From contig NZ_QZEY01000019.1 in NCBI RefSeq assembly GCF_003594875.1, positions 1 through 64,000 of the forward strand: DNA of 64,000 nucleotides. The letters are read 5' to 3'. The position numbers and the translations under genes were made by a program. The stretch is from Bailinhaonella thermotolerans. GTDB taxonomy: Bacteria > Actinomycetota > Actinomycetes > Streptosporangiales > Streptosporangiaceae. The notes under the pieces are model-generated. The model was not told where the DNA came from and did no database searches. It was given only the letters and a program-made list of their open reading frames with translations. This document shows, piece by piece, positions 23,791-32,252 of the stretch. Each line of letters starts with the position of its first letter. The stretch's first letter is position 1.

Positions 23791-24114
23791 TCACCGCACG
23801 AGCGTGGGCGGCGGGTCGCCCAGGAGCATGAGGAAGTCCTTCAGGATGAGGTCCGCCTGATGCTGACCGTCCTCCAGCGACAGCGCCTCCACGGTCGGTC
23901 GCGAGCCCTTTTCTCCCGGCAGGTGGACCCACATCTTCCAGCGTCCCCGCGTGAACTCCTGGAACAGGAAGAAGGCGCGCGCCCCGCCCAGATACCCCGA
24001 GTACGAGGGCGAGGCGTCCCCGTCCCGCCGGACCCGCCACTCGATACGGGACAGCGCGGCCACCATCTGCGCGTCCCCCAGAACCTCCCGCGCCTTCGGT
24101 GCCTTCCTCACCAC
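23791..24114 (-). CDS. Conserved-looking hypothetical protein, 107 aa
   Basis: The protein has the pattern IEWRVRRDGDASPSYSGYLG, FFLFQEFTRGRWKMWVHLPG, and a C-terminal SLEDGQHQADLILKDFLMLL helix. It looks like a small alpha/beta domain and I do not recognise a family. It starts with GTG directly after the TAG of the upstream 142-residue gene, so the two form an operon. A frameshifted 212 bp copy of its 3' part lies at 31308-31519, just before CRISPR leader 2. Confidence 0.65.
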   Translation of the reverse strand: MVRKAPKAREVLGDAQMVAALSRIEWRVRRDGDASPSYSGYLGGARAFFLFQEFTRGRWKMWVHLPGEKGSRPTVEALSLEDGQHQADLILKDFLMLLGDPPPTLVR

Positions 24115-24543
24115 CTATGCCACCTCCCCAGCCTGCGCCGCCATCGCCTGGACCATCTGGACCACCCCGTCCGCCACGCCGATCGGGTCCGTGACCGGCC
24201 CCTGCACTCGCGGAAACCGCTCATCGGCCGGGTGTGCGACGAAGAAGGGCCCGTCGGGGGTGTCCAGGACGCCGACCCAGGCCGCGTGATTGGCCACGCT
24301 GTCCCTCCCGGCCACGATCAGCTCGGGACGGCCGTACCGCGCCCACCCCCACGCCTGCTCGACCCGCATGTTCAGACACACCCGGCGCACCAGCAGCGTC
24401 CTCAGCCCATGTCCCCGCAGAACCTCGCCCAGAGCATCCAGCCGCTCCGCGTGCTCCTGGGCGACCTCCTCGGAGACCTCGCAGAAGCCGGCCTCCGGCT
24501 CATCCTGCTGTCTGCTGATCTCTCGCATCGTGTCCGTGGCCAT
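24115..24543 (-). CDS. Hypothetical protein, 142 aa
   Basis: From ATG 24543 the protein reads as a mixed alpha/beta domain: an N-terminal helix rich in Glu (SEEVAQEHAERLDALGEVL), then LRTLLVRRVCLNMRVEQAWG, PELIVAGRDSVANHAAWVGV and a helix ADGVVQMVQAMAAQ. No catalytic motif is apparent. It abuts the 107-residue gene with no gap and lies 64 bases downstream of the XRE regulator gene on the same strand, so it may belong to that regulator's operon. Confidence 0.6.
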   Translation of the reverse strand: MATDTMREISRQQDEPEAGFCEVSEEVAQEHAERLDALGEVLRGHGLRTLLVRRVCLNMRVEQAWGWARYGRPELIVAGRDSVANHAAWVGVLDTPDGPFFVAHPADERFPRVQGPVTDPIGVADGVVQMVQAMAAQAGEVA

Positions 24544-24607
24544 GCAACGACGGTAGGAGTCCGGGTTTCGCCAGCTCAACGAGTGTGCCCGAATGTGGCA
24601 TGCGAAT

Positions 24608-25459
24608 TCAGCCGAGATCCTCCAAGGCGCTGGTGATCAGCTCACGCGCGGCCTGGCCGGCGAGCGCCATGCGCGCCATGACCGCGAACTCGGTCTGGTA
24701 CATCGCGATCTCGGCGGGCGCGGTGACGCTGACCGCGGCCGACAACAGCTCGACGCGGACCTCGGACTGGTCGTACATGGAGAAGTTGGCGAGCGTGAAG
24801 GCATCCCTGGAGACGGTGAAGGGGATCACGGACAGGGAGACGGTGGGTAGGTGCATCACAGCCAGCAGGTGTTCGAGCTGGCCGGCCAGCACCTCCGGTC
24901 CCCCGAGGCGGTAGCGGAGTACGGCCTCCTCCAGGACGAAGGCGAAGCGTCGGCCGGGCTCATGCAGGAGGCGGGCTCGCCTCGTCCGAGCGGCCACGGC
25001 CTCGTCCAGATCGTCGCGGGTGCTCTGGTTCTGTCGGTTCACCACCGCCAGAACGGCCCTGGCGTACTGCCGGGTTTGGAGGAGTCCGGGGACGAGCTGG
25101 GAGGAGTAAATCCTGAACTCGTGTACCTGCTCGATAACGCGGGTGCGCTGTTCCTGGAGGCGTCGCAGTCCGCCGCGCTGGAGTCGCTTCCACTCCACGT
25201 ACTTGCCGGTCACATCGCGGAGCGCAGCGAGCAGGTCTTCGGTCTGGTCTTCGGCGCCGCAGACGCGGCACCAGGTGCGGATGTCGGCCACGGACGGCGG
25301 CCGGGCCGCATGCTCGATCTTGGATACTTTGGTCCGTTCCCACCCCGCCGCCTTGGCGAGGGCGAGCGCCGTCAGTTCGGCGTCCTGGCGGATCTCTCGC
25401 AGCCGATTGGCGAGCGCGCGGCGAGCTTCCTGGATCGAGGAGCTGGGCTGGGTGGGCAC
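24608..25459 (-). CDS. XRE-family regulator with DUF5753 domain
   Basis: The 283-residue protein has an N-terminal helix-turn-helix (LREIRQDAELTALALAKAAG followed by WERTKVSKIEHAARPPSVAD, about residues 17-56). The DUF5753 domain starts near residue 100, with the hallmark IYSSQLVPGLLQT and YARAVL, and RFAFVLEEAVLRYRLG near 185. Such regulators are abundant in actinomycetes, usually beside a small DUF gene. GTG 25459 is taken because it follows the stop of the DUF6879 gene; a longer open frame reads into that gene. Confidence 0.88.
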   Translation of the reverse strand: MPTQPSSSIQEARRALANRLREIRQDAELTALALAKAAGWERTKVSKIEHAARPPSVADIRTWCRVCGAEDQTEDLLAALRDVTGKYVEWKRLQRGGLRRLQEQRTRVIEQVHEFRIYSSQLVPGLLQTRQYARAVLAVVNRQNQSTRDDLDEAVAARTRRARLLHEPGRRFAFVLEEAVLRYRLGGPEVLAGQLEHLLAVMHLPTVSLSVIPFTVSRDAFTLANFSMYDQSEVRVELLSAAVSVTAPAEIAMYQTEFAVMARMALAGQAARELITSALEDLG

Positions 25460-25481
25460 GGTGATGCGTCTTGCTGTAGGG

Positions 25482-26000
25482 CTAGAGCGGCTTGTATTCC
25501 GAGTGGTCGATTGCCCGTTCCCAGACGGCCTCGAACGCCGTGGCACAGAGCTGGATAACGTGCGGCTCGTCGCGCAGTTCGTGCTCGGTGAAGGTTCCGT
25601 CGCCGGCGAAGTGGCCGAACCTGACCAGCTTGTCGTCGAACACCCAGAAGTCGTTCCCGGGCAGGGCCAGATCGGACGCCTGGCGCCGGGGCAGCCACCG
25701 CACCTGCTCCCCAGCCGCCACGTTGAGTGGCCCGGTCATCTCGTACTCCAGCCGGATGAAGTCGGTGATGGGTTCGGAGACGATGCGGGCCCGGCGTATG
25801 GTGACGCCTCGCGTGACGGTGGCGCGGACGAGTGCTTTCCAGTCCGACCAGAACTCCTCGACGGCGACCTCGCCTGTCTCCTTCCATCGAAGGAAGCTGG
25901 GCTCGTTGGGCGTGTAGGTGTCGCGCATCTCCAGGTGAATCGCGCTACGCGTGGTGGATGCGATCAGCTCATGGAATGGTGGGATCGTCTTCGAGTTCAC
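25482..26000 (-). CDS. DUF6879 family protein
   Basis: The 172-residue protein matches the DUF6879 pattern: an N-terminal helix HELIASTTRSAIHLEMRDTY, a middle VTRGVTIRRARIVSEPITDF IRLEY strand-helix pair, then NDFWVFDDKLVRFGHF and a C-terminal FEAVWERAIDHSEYKPL. In actinomycetes these genes accompany XRE/DUF5753 regulators, as here. It starts with GTG at 26000 inside the end of the upstream 82-residue gene. The molecular role of the family is unknown. Confidence 0.82.
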   Translation of the reverse strand: MNSKTIPPFHELIASTTRSAIHLEMRDTYTPNEPSFLRWKETGEVAVEEFWSDWKALVRATVTRGVTIRRARIVSEPITDFIRLEYEMTGPLNVAAGEQVRWLPRRQASDLALPGNDFWVFDDKLVRFGHFAGDGTFTEHELRDEPHVIQLCATAFEAVWERAIDHSEYKPL

Positions 26001-26217
26001 GTAGTGCCTCCAGGATGAGCTTCCGCATGCGGGCTGGGATGAGGATCGCGGTCTCCGACTCCTTGATCCCGCTGCTGGCGGACAACTGCGTGAGTGCGTC
26101 GGGGTCCGTGATCGTCTCGCCTACGAACGCGAGGTCTCCGGTCTCCTCGTTCACCTGCATGGCTGGGCAGTCGTCGCCTTGCGTGTTCGGGTCGACTACC
26201 AGGAAGCGTAGCCGCAT
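25969..26217 (-). CDS. Small hypothetical protein upstream of DUF6879
   Basis: The 82-residue protein begins MRLRFLVVDPNTQGDDCPAM, then GDLAFVGETITDPDAL, and ends ETAILIPARMRKLILEALRE. This layout is common in small actinomycete proteins encoded just before DUF6879 genes. The stop lies 32 bases inside the DUF6879 gene, so translation is coupled. With the XRE regulator it forms a three-gene regulatory cassette of unknown purpose. Confidence 0.75.
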   Translation of the reverse strand: MRLRFLVVDPNTQGDDCPAMQVNEETGDLAFVGETITDPDALTQLSASSGIKESETAILIPARMRKLILEALRELEDDPTIP

Positions 26218-26330
26218 GATCTCCTCCGATGCCTTGGGTGTGCCGCATTGTGGCCTCATCGCGAGCGTGAACGGATTCGGATATGCGGTCAAGGGTCACG
26301 AGTGGCGTCCGGGCAGAGAGAAGAAAGAAG

Positions 26331-26353
26331 CCCCGCCGTGAGACACGGCGGGG
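26331..26353. terminator. 10 bp perfect hairpin terminator
   Basis: CCCCGCCGTG at 26331-26340 pairs with CACGGCGGGG at 26344-26353 around AGA, followed on the minus strand by a TTCTTTCTTCTC tract. It terminates the leftward RiPP region. Confidence 0.75.
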
Positions 26354-26379
26354 CGGTGTTCGCAGGTGGATGTAGTGGG

Positions 26380-26640
26380 GGACCGGGCGAGACGACCAGC
26401 CGGATGCAGGATGCCTGGATGAGCTTCATGCACGAGCTGCACGGCGCGCGGCTCGTGTAGAGGGTGGCGTCCCTGGTGTCGTCGCGGCCCGCGTACAGCA
26501 GCACGTTCGCCTCGGCATGGATGGAGCGGCAGTCCGAGTATCCAGATCGGCTCGCTGGCCTCGGCCAGGCCCACGCGCTCGCACGGCCGCTCCATGCAGC
26601 CGGGCAGGCCGGAGCGGACCTCGGTCGAGCTGCTCGCCGC
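26380..26640 (-). pseudogene. dCMP/cytidine-deaminase-like remnant
   Basis: On the minus strand, RSGLPGCMERPCERVGLAEA is read in the frame of the LanB fragment. After a frame change comes SIHAEANVLLYAG, and then TLYTSRAPCSSCMKLIQAS. HAE and PCxxC are the zinc ligands of the cytidine/dCMP deaminase fold. The frame shifts between the two halves and the N-terminus is missing, so no active enzyme can be made. It is joined directly to the broken end of the lantibiotic dehydratase. Confidence 0.7.
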
Positions 26641-26649
26641 CGGCGGCGC

Positions 26650-27441
26650 GGGCGGCGGCGATGACGTTGCGCAGGGGTCCGGCGCGGTCATCGGCGGGCG
26701 GAGGCTGGTGATCAAGACGCTGTGGTCGATCAGACCGTGCAGGATGTCGTGGAGCGCGGCCGGGTCGGCGCCGGGGAAGCGGGCGACCATCTGCGCGGCC
26801 AGGACCTCGAAGACGATGGGGGTTGCGGCGGCGTCCAGCGCGTACCGCACCGGCGGCGACAGCCGCACGTGGACCTCGGAGAGCGGGCCTGCGGTGCGCG
26901 AACCGAGCGGCGCGCACCGCGCCACGATGAGGCGGCCGCCGCGGACGACGCCGGTGTTGTCGGCGACAACGGCCAGCCGCTCGCGAAGGTGCCGGTCCTG
27001 CTCGATCTGGTCGATCAGCCTTGTGAGCCATTCGGCATCGGGGCGGACGCGGGGCTCGTGGCTGGTCCCGATGGTCGCGGTGGCGGGACCGATGGCGGCG
27101 GCCGCCAGGCCGGCGAAGAGGCCGAAGGGGGTGGGCCGCCGCTGCCAGCGCAGCAGGTAGGCGGCGCTGCTCATGATGGCGCGGCGTACGTCGGTGATCG
27201 TGGCCGGCCCGGCGTCGGGGTCGACGAGCCGCCCGGCCCGGGCCGCGAGGGCGGGGCTGGCCAGGGTCAGCGCGCGCCGTACATCGCTGCGGGACCACAG
27301 CTTGGTCAGCCAGGCGAGCCCTTCCTGTGCGATGGCGGCCGGGTCGGACAGGTCGAAGCGCGGGGGGTGCAGGTCCCCGGGGTCGGTGGTGGCGCGCACC
27401 AGCACCAGGCCGGCGTGCTGGTAGAGGGGGGTGAGGGGCAC
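26650..27441 (-). pseudogene. Truncated lantibiotic dehydratase (LanB N-terminus)
   Basis: From GTG 27441, with GGAG eight bases before it, about 260 residues match the N-terminal part of LanB/thiopeptide dehydratases: VRRALTLASPALAAR, then SSAAYLLRWQRRPTPFGLFA, then GVVRGGRLIVARC and LIDHSVLITSLRPPMT. Full enzymes run to about 800-1000 residues; here the homology breaks off and deaminase-like sequence follows. The glutamylation and elimination machinery is therefore incomplete. It sits just downstream of the FxLD precursor, where a working LanB would be expected. Confidence 0.78.
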
Positions 27442-27508
27442 GGTCTGTCTCCTGGTCGGCCGGGCCGCCGGCACCGGTCGGCTGGTGCCGGCGGCGGGTC
27501 CGGTGTGG

Positions 27509-27694
27509 TTAGACCGGGTCGTTGGCGCTGGTGGAGCACGCCGAGGTGGAGCAGGTGCTGCCGCACCCGTTGCTGGTGTCGCACATCAGCATCGGGAGCG
27601 GGGTCGTGGCCTCCACGATGGCCAGGTCCAGCGCGTACGGGTCCTCCGTGGCCGGCGGCTCCTGTGCCGGAACGTCGAGGGTCAGGGGCGACAT
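27509..27694 (-). CDS. FxLD-family lanthipeptide precursor
   Basis: The 61-residue peptide has a leader with the YALD form of the FxLD motif (DPYALDLAIVE, residues 18-28). Its Ser/Thr/Cys-rich core is MCDTSNGCGSTCSTSACSTS, with four cysteines. ATG 27694 has AAGGAG nine bases before it. The leader motif and core match the FxLD RiPP family, whose maturation uses a LanB-type dehydratase and a dedicated methyltransferase. The methyltransferase lies directly upstream, while the local LanB is broken. Cross-maturation by enzymes elsewhere is possible. Confidence 0.85.
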   Translation of the reverse strand: MSPLTLDVPAQEPPATEDPYALDLAIVEATTPLPMLMCDTSNGCGSTCSTSACSTSANDPV

Positions 27695-27760
27695 CGGATC
27701 AGTCTCCTTTCGGGGTGGGGGGTGGTGGTCCTGGCCTCGGTCAGGGCGGGGTGCATCGGG

Positions 27761-28996
27761 TCACTCCGTCCGGGGCCAGGAGATCGTGAGGAGGCCGTGC
27801 TTCTTCCTCAGCACGGCCACGTCCTGGGGCATCTGGGAGAGGTCAGCGTCGTTGGGCCAGTACGCGAACGTCGGCTCGGTGTGGCGCGGCCCCCGGTCCC
27901 ACGCCTGGATCTGCTCGGCCAAGCAGGCGGCGACTTGCTCGGCGTGCTCGCCGAAGCCGCGGGCGCCGAACTCGACGCCTTCGCCGTCCAGCGCGGGGCG
28001 AGCGGCCAGACAGGCGAAGGAATCGCCCTGGCAGGAACCGAACGGAAACCACGTCTTGTACCGCTTGCCGAGTCGGCTCTCCTCCACGTCGGTGGCGACT
28101 TTGCAGAACCCGGGCAGGTACCAGGCGAGCCACAGGTACAGATCCGCGAAGGAGACGCCGTGCTTCACCGTCGCGCCGGTCCACACCTCGGTGGCGCCCT
28201 TGGAGAAGACGCTGTCTAGCAGGGCCGCGCTCTGCTCGGGCAGGCCGTCTTCGAACTCGAGCGTGATGTCCCCGTGGATGTCCGGCAAATGGATGGCCTG
28301 CCCAGGGTGCGCGCCGGCACCCTGAACGGGCACGAAACCGGCGACCTCCGTCGAGGTGCTCGCCAGGTGGCCGCCTCCGCGGCGGAACGCGATAGTGCGG
28401 GTGACCCCGCGCATCCTCATCGGCAAGACGATGCGCCCGCCCGGGGCCAACTGCGCCAGCAAGGCGGGCGGGATGTCCCAGAGGCCGGCCGTCACGATGA
28501 TGCGGTGGAAGGGGGCGCGTTCGGGGTCCCCCTCTTCACCGTCGCCGACCACGACCTCGACACGGCGGCCGTACCCGGTCGCCTCCAGCCGGGCGCTGGC
28601 CCGGTTCGCCACCTCCGGGTCGATGTCCAACGAGATGACCCGCCCGGTCGGGCCGACCACCTCCGCGATCAGGGCCGCGTTATAGCCACCTGACCCGATC
28701 TCCAGTACCCGCATGCCGGGCTCGGGTTCGACCTGGTCGATCATCCGCGCCTGAATGTACACGGCGGAGATCGAGGAGATCGCGGCACCGTTCGCGTCCC
28801 GCTTCGTGATGAGCACCTTGTCCGGGGCGTAGACCTCGTCCAAGGGCGTCCCCTCGGGGGCGAACTGCTCGCGCGGAACGGTCCGTACGGCGTGCTCCAC
28901 CGAAGGCGAGGTGATCATGCCTCGTTTCATGAGTTCGTCGGCGAGGGCGTCACGGAGCTCGACGGGATCCTGGGAGTTGCGGAGCGGGTTGGACAT
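27761..28996 (-). CDS. FxLD-system methyltransferase (PCMT-like)
   Basis: The 411-residue protein has a protein-L-isoaspartate-methyltransferase-like core. AVRTVPREQFAPEG near residue 35, QARMIDQVEPEPGMRVLEIG near 82-101, RVISLDIDPEVANRA near 117, and FHRIIVTAGLWDIPPALLAQ near 155 form the SAM site. A C-terminal half of about 200 residues specific to RiPP methyltransferases follows (YLWLAWYLPGFCKV). The FxLD precursor lies 66 bases downstream. The family modifies the peptide C-terminus or acidic side chains; the exact site is not known here. Confidence 0.88.
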   Translation of the reverse strand: MSNPLRNSQDPVELRDALADELMKRGMITSPSVEHAVRTVPREQFAPEGTPLDEVYAPDKVLITKRDANGAAISSISAVYIQARMIDQVEPEPGMRVLEIGSGGYNAALIAEVVGPTGRVISLDIDPEVANRASARLEATGYGRRVEVVVGDGEEGDPERAPFHRIIVTAGLWDIPPALLAQLAPGGRIVLPMRMRGVTRTIAFRRGGGHLASTSTEVAGFVPVQGAGAHPGQAIHLPDIHGDITLEFEDGLPEQSAALLDSVFSKGATEVWTGATVKHGVSFADLYLWLAWYLPGFCKVATDVEESRLGKRYKTWFPFGSCQGDSFACLAARPALDGEGVEFGARGFGEHAEQVAACLAEQIQAWDRGPRHTEPTFAYWPNDADLSQMPQDVAVLRKKHGLLTISWPRTE

Positions 28997-29724
28997 GAAG
29001 TTCCTGTCAAAGTGGTGTGCTGTCGGACGATGGAACTGTTCGATTGTGGTTAGGGCGGCCCGGTGTAGAGCCTGCGGAGCTCGCCCGAGAGGCGGCGAGG
29101 AGTTCGGGATCGTCCTGCCGGAGGATCGGGCCCATGCCCGAACCGGGGGTCGGTATGAGGCCCCTCTGCTCCAGGACAGGCTCTGGTGCCGGCGCTCCGA
29201 CAGCGCCCCAGTCAGGCTGCCGAGGGCCGGAGAACTGCATCACAGCATCCATGGAGTGGCCTGCATGATGTGGGCGGATTCAGCCTCGCGCATCAGCGTC
29301 ACCAGTTCGTCAGGGTCGTAGCTGTGGACGCGGACGGGTGTGTGAGTCGGCCAGAGGGCGAAGGCGTAGTAGCAGCGTTGCCCGAGGCTGTAGATCACAT
29401 GCCACTCTTGGGGCGGGCCGAGTTCTTCGCGAAAGCGGCCAGGACACCGATGTTGATCTTGCGGCGTGGGGCGGGAACCCGCCCGGCCGCCGCCCCTATC
29501 GTTCTGCCGTCATCACGGCTTGCTGTACGATCTTGGTATGGCCGTTGGCAGCTTGTTTCTTTGATGCGCTTCTGAGGGAGTGACTGACCACCCGGTGAAG
29601 GTCCGAGCGACCACACCGGTGCTGACGCTGTCCAGCCCATCAAGGGCCTCCGGACTTGCGTTCCGCTCCCGTATCGGTGCCCCTGTCTCATGCATCGTGT
29701 CATCCGAGAGACGAGCGAATCATC
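28997..29724. other. Gene-poor stretch with small-gene remnants
   Basis: No intact gene of normal size is visible. On the minus strand a short frame ending at 29240 reads YSLGQRCYYAFALWPTHTP and SYDPDELVTLMREAESAH, protein-like but without a clear start. It overlaps a second frame (ATG 29252, stop 29007) with LRQDDPELL, whose expected continuation ELRRLYTGPP lies in a neighbouring frame. The latter resembles SDPQLLTRVLDGLRRLYTAP on the minus strand near 31120-31190. These look like decayed small genes of one family. Confidence 0.35.
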
Positions 29725-31008
29725 ATGCCTTCGAACATCAATGGCCGAAACGCGTCCACCGACTGGCTCGCCGGCCATGCGGTGCCCCTCACCACGCTGG
29801 ACCCTGACGCCCCGCTGGACGACCTAGAGCCGCTGCGCGACATCATCGGTGAGGCCCGAGTCGTCGCTGTCGGCGAGAACGCCCACTTCATCCACGAGTT
29901 CACCCTGGCCCGGCAGCGCATCCTGCGTTTCCTCGCCGAACGCTGCGGATTCACGGTCTTCGCCCACGAATCCGGCTTCAGCGAAGGCTTGACCCTGGAC
30001 CCGTGGGTTCAGGGCGCTGGCGACGAAACAGACCTCGCCCAGATCAACGAGGCCGCCGACTCCTGGGGCCACGGCGATCTCCTGCGCTACATACGCCGGC
30101 ACAACACCACGTCGGGCCGTCCGGTGCGCTTCGCCGGCATCGATGTCCCTCAGGCCGGCGGATCGTTGCTGCCCGCGCTGATCCCGGTGGCCGCCTACCT
30201 GCGCGACATCGACCCTGACATCTTGCCCGTAGCGGAGTCCGCGATCGCCATGGCCGAGCGAATCGCCGGCGGATCCGTCGCTTCGGCCGCTCCCGCTTGG
30301 GCCAAACTCGGCACCGCCGAGCAGGACGCGCTGACCGCGGCGCTGACGCGCCTGAAGCTGCGCTTCCGAGCGCTGGAACCGCTATATGTCTCCCGCAGCG
30401 ATCGAGACCACTACGATGCGGCATTCTGGCGGCTAGAGGCCGCACTTCACACCGACGACACCTTGCGCGGCATGGCCGCCCTGTTCGACGGATCGGCTCT
30501 GCTCGCCGACCTGTCGGTGCGAGACCGGTACATGGCCGAATCGGTGCTGTGGCACCTGTCTCGCTCCGCCCCAGGCACCCGCATGGTGCTGGCGGCTCAC
30601 AACAACCACATCCAAAAACACCCGGTGGCGTACGACGGCCACCTCACTACCCTGCCGATGGGACAGCACCTGGACCGCGCGCTTGGTGAGGACTACGTCG
30701 CGCTGGCGCTCACCAGCACCGCTGATCACACCATCGAGATGTATCCCGATCCCGACGCCGCCCTCGGCTTCACCATCGCCGACACCGCCCTCGCACCGCC
30801 GGAGCCCAACAGCGTCGAAGCCGCCGCTTTGGATGCCGGAATCGGCCTGGCCCTGGTGGACCTGCGCCACGCCCGCCACTCCGAGCGACTCCTCAACCTC
30901 ACCCATATCCGCACGCAGAGCAGCACCATGACCATGCCGATCGCCGACGCCTTCGATGGCGTCCTGATCAGCCCCACCGTCACGATGCAAGCAGGCATCG
31001 GCGTCTGA
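29725..31008 (+). CDS. Erythromycin esterase family protein
   Basis: The 427-residue protein has the erythromycin-esterase/EreA-B layout: VVAVGENAHFIHEF near residues 47-60 supplies the Glu and His of the active site. FAHESGFSEG follows near 83, GIDVPQAGG near 140, and VLAAHNNHIQK near 290 contains the second conserved His. Ere enzymes open the macrolide lactone ring by hydrolysis; many homologues have other or unknown substrates. ATG 29725 is chosen as the nearest start to the conserved region. The gene is flanked by related short sequences at 29061 and 31121 and is followed by a strong hairpin. Confidence 0.88.
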   Translation: MPSNINGRNASTDWLAGHAVPLTTLDPDAPLDDLEPLRDIIGEARVVAVGENAHFIHEFTLARQRILRFLAERCGFTVFAHESGFSEGLTLDPWVQGAGDETDLAQINEAADSWGHGDLLRYIRRHNTTSGRPVRFAGIDVPQAGGSLLPALIPVAAYLRDIDPDILPVAESAIAMAERIAGGSVASAAPAWAKLGTAEQDALTAALTRLKLRFRALEPLYVSRSDRDHYDAAFWRLEAALHTDDTLRGMAALFDGSALLADLSVRDRYMAESVLWHLSRSAPGTRMVLAAHNNHIQKHPVAYDGHLTTLPMGQHLDRALGEDYVALALTSTADHTIEMYPDPDAALGFTIADTALAPPEPNSVEAAALDAGIGLALVDLRHARHSERLLNLTHIRTQSSTMTMPIADAFDGVLISPTVTMQAGIGV

Positions 31009-31022
31009 CTCGTCACGCCCGA

Positions 31023-31051
31023 GCGCCCCGCCATCGGACATGGCGGGGCGC
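31023..31051. terminator. 12 bp perfect hairpin terminator
   Basis: GCGCCCCGCCAT at 31023-31034 pairs with ATGGCGGGGCGC at 31040-31051 around CGGAC, fifteen bases after the erythromycin-esterase-like stop. Confidence 0.85.
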
Positions 31052-31307
31052 GAGGGTCGCCGAATACCTGTTCAAGATCGCCATCCGCGCCCTCGACCCG
31101 CACGGCAGACGAACCCGGCGCGGTGTAGAGCCTGCGAAGGCCGTCCAGGACCCGTGTGAGGAGCTGCGGGTCACTCTGCAGTGGATCGGGATCAAGGGCC
31201 CGTTCTAGGAGCCTTGCCTGAGCACCCGGGGAAGGGACGGTGCCCGCAGGGGCTGTACGCTGCGGCGTGACCGCCGTCCTGGTGTAGGGCAACCACGCCG
31301 CCGCGGT

Positions 31308-31519
31308 CTAGAGGGGCACCGCACGAGCGTGGGCGGCGGGTCGCCCAGGAGCATGAGGAAGTCCTTCAGGATGAGGTCCGCCTGAACTGGCCGTCCTCCA
31401 GCGACAGCGCCTCCACGGTCGGTCGCGACCCCTTCTCTCCCGGCAGGTGGACCCACATCTTCCAGCGTCCCCGCGTGAACTCCTGGAACAGGAAGAAGGC
31501 GCGTGCCCCGCCCAGATAC
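31308..31519 (-). pseudogene. Truncated copy of the 107-aa gene near CRISPR array 1
   Basis: This 212 bp matches 23783-23995 almost base for base, from CTAGAGGG through GCGTGGGCGGCGGGTCGCC to CCCAGATAC. It lacks one base near 31386, where GATGCTGACCGTC became GAACTGGCCGTC, and its stop codon is changed. The 5' part of the gene is missing. It sits about 150 bp before CRISPR leader 2, so the duplication probably carried gene and array neighbourhood together. The remaining DNA from 31052 to 31307 holds only a weak small-gene remnant on the minus strand. Confidence 0.8.
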
Positions 31520-31662
31520 GGCTTCCTCATTTACCTTCGCCCAGAGCGGGCACCAACTTTGCAAGCGCTGAGCTGGCCGATCATGGCGCCGGCAGCGGGG
31601 TCGCGCTGGCAGCTCCAGCCGCACAGCGGCCACAGAAGACCTGCACGGTGAACCTTTAGGGC

Positions 31663-31818
31663 GGCTGCATAATGAGATACCTCGCCCAGACCGAGCAGCG
31701 GGAAACTTCCACCTACGACGACTATCGGCTAAGACGTGAAGTAGTGCCCTCGATGTCCAAATCTTCAAAAGTGCTCGAAAACGCCCCCAGCCGCTGACAA
31801 ACCTGCAGGTCGCGGAGT
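31663..31818 (+). promoter_or_regulatory. CRISPR leader 2
   Basis: GGCTGCATAATGAGATACCT at 31663 starts about 155 bp that closely match leader 3, including AAAAGTGCTCGAAAACGCCC and CGCTGACAAACCTGCAGGTC directly before the first repeat. Similarity to the array 3 flank extends further upstream, to about 31530, so the duplicated unit was larger than the leader. Confidence 0.8.
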
Positions 31819-32079
31819 CTGCTCCCCGCGCACGCGGGGATGGTCCCCTGACCCTGCGCGTGTCGAGCACGTCGATCGTCTGCTCCCCGCGCACGCGGGG
31901 ATGGTCCCTGGCCGACGACACCGTCGCCCGCTGCCAGGAGCTGCTCCCCGCGCACGCGGGGATGGTCCCGCCACGAGGCCCGTGAGGATGGTCTGCACGG
32001 CCTGCTCCCCGCGCACGCGGGGATGGTCCCGAGACGACGGTGCTCGGCACGAGCGCCATCGCATGCTCCCCGCGCACGC
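31819..32079 (+). CRISPR. CRISPR array 2, type I-E-like, 4 repeats plus a partial one
   Basis: Identical 29 bp repeats (CTGCTCCCCGCGCACGCGGG then GATGGTCCC; the third and fourth copies match too) start at 31819, 31880, 31941 and 32002 with 32 bp spacers. A fifth copy at 32063 keeps only its first 17 bases before unrelated sequence. Homogeneous repeats next to an intact leader suggest a recently maintained array. Its distal end has been lost. No cas genes are encoded in the window. Confidence 0.95.
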
Positions 32080-32252
32080 CGTGTCATTTGCGCGGTTGCT
32101 TCGCGTCGGCCAGCACTGGCCGCGTCGGGCCACAGACCGCTCAGGTGCGCGATGTAGTAGCTGCGGATGGCCTGCTTGAGGATGTCGTGCCTCTCGTCGC
32201 CCTCGGCGGGAGCGCAACTCCGGAGCGGCTCATGCTTCTGTTCCTTTCCGGG
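32080..32252 (-). other. Possible remnant of a fourth gene of the vWA operon
   Basis: Downstream of the repeat-protein stop, AAGGAACAG precedes ATG 32232 (MSRSGVALPP) on the minus strand, but that frame stops after 30 codons. A neighbouring frame reads ERHDILKQAIRSYYIAHLSG then LWPDAASAGRREATAQ, which looks coding, and runs into the broken CRISPR repeat at 32079. A frameshifted, truncated gene is the simplest reading. Its family is not recognised. Confidence 0.35.
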
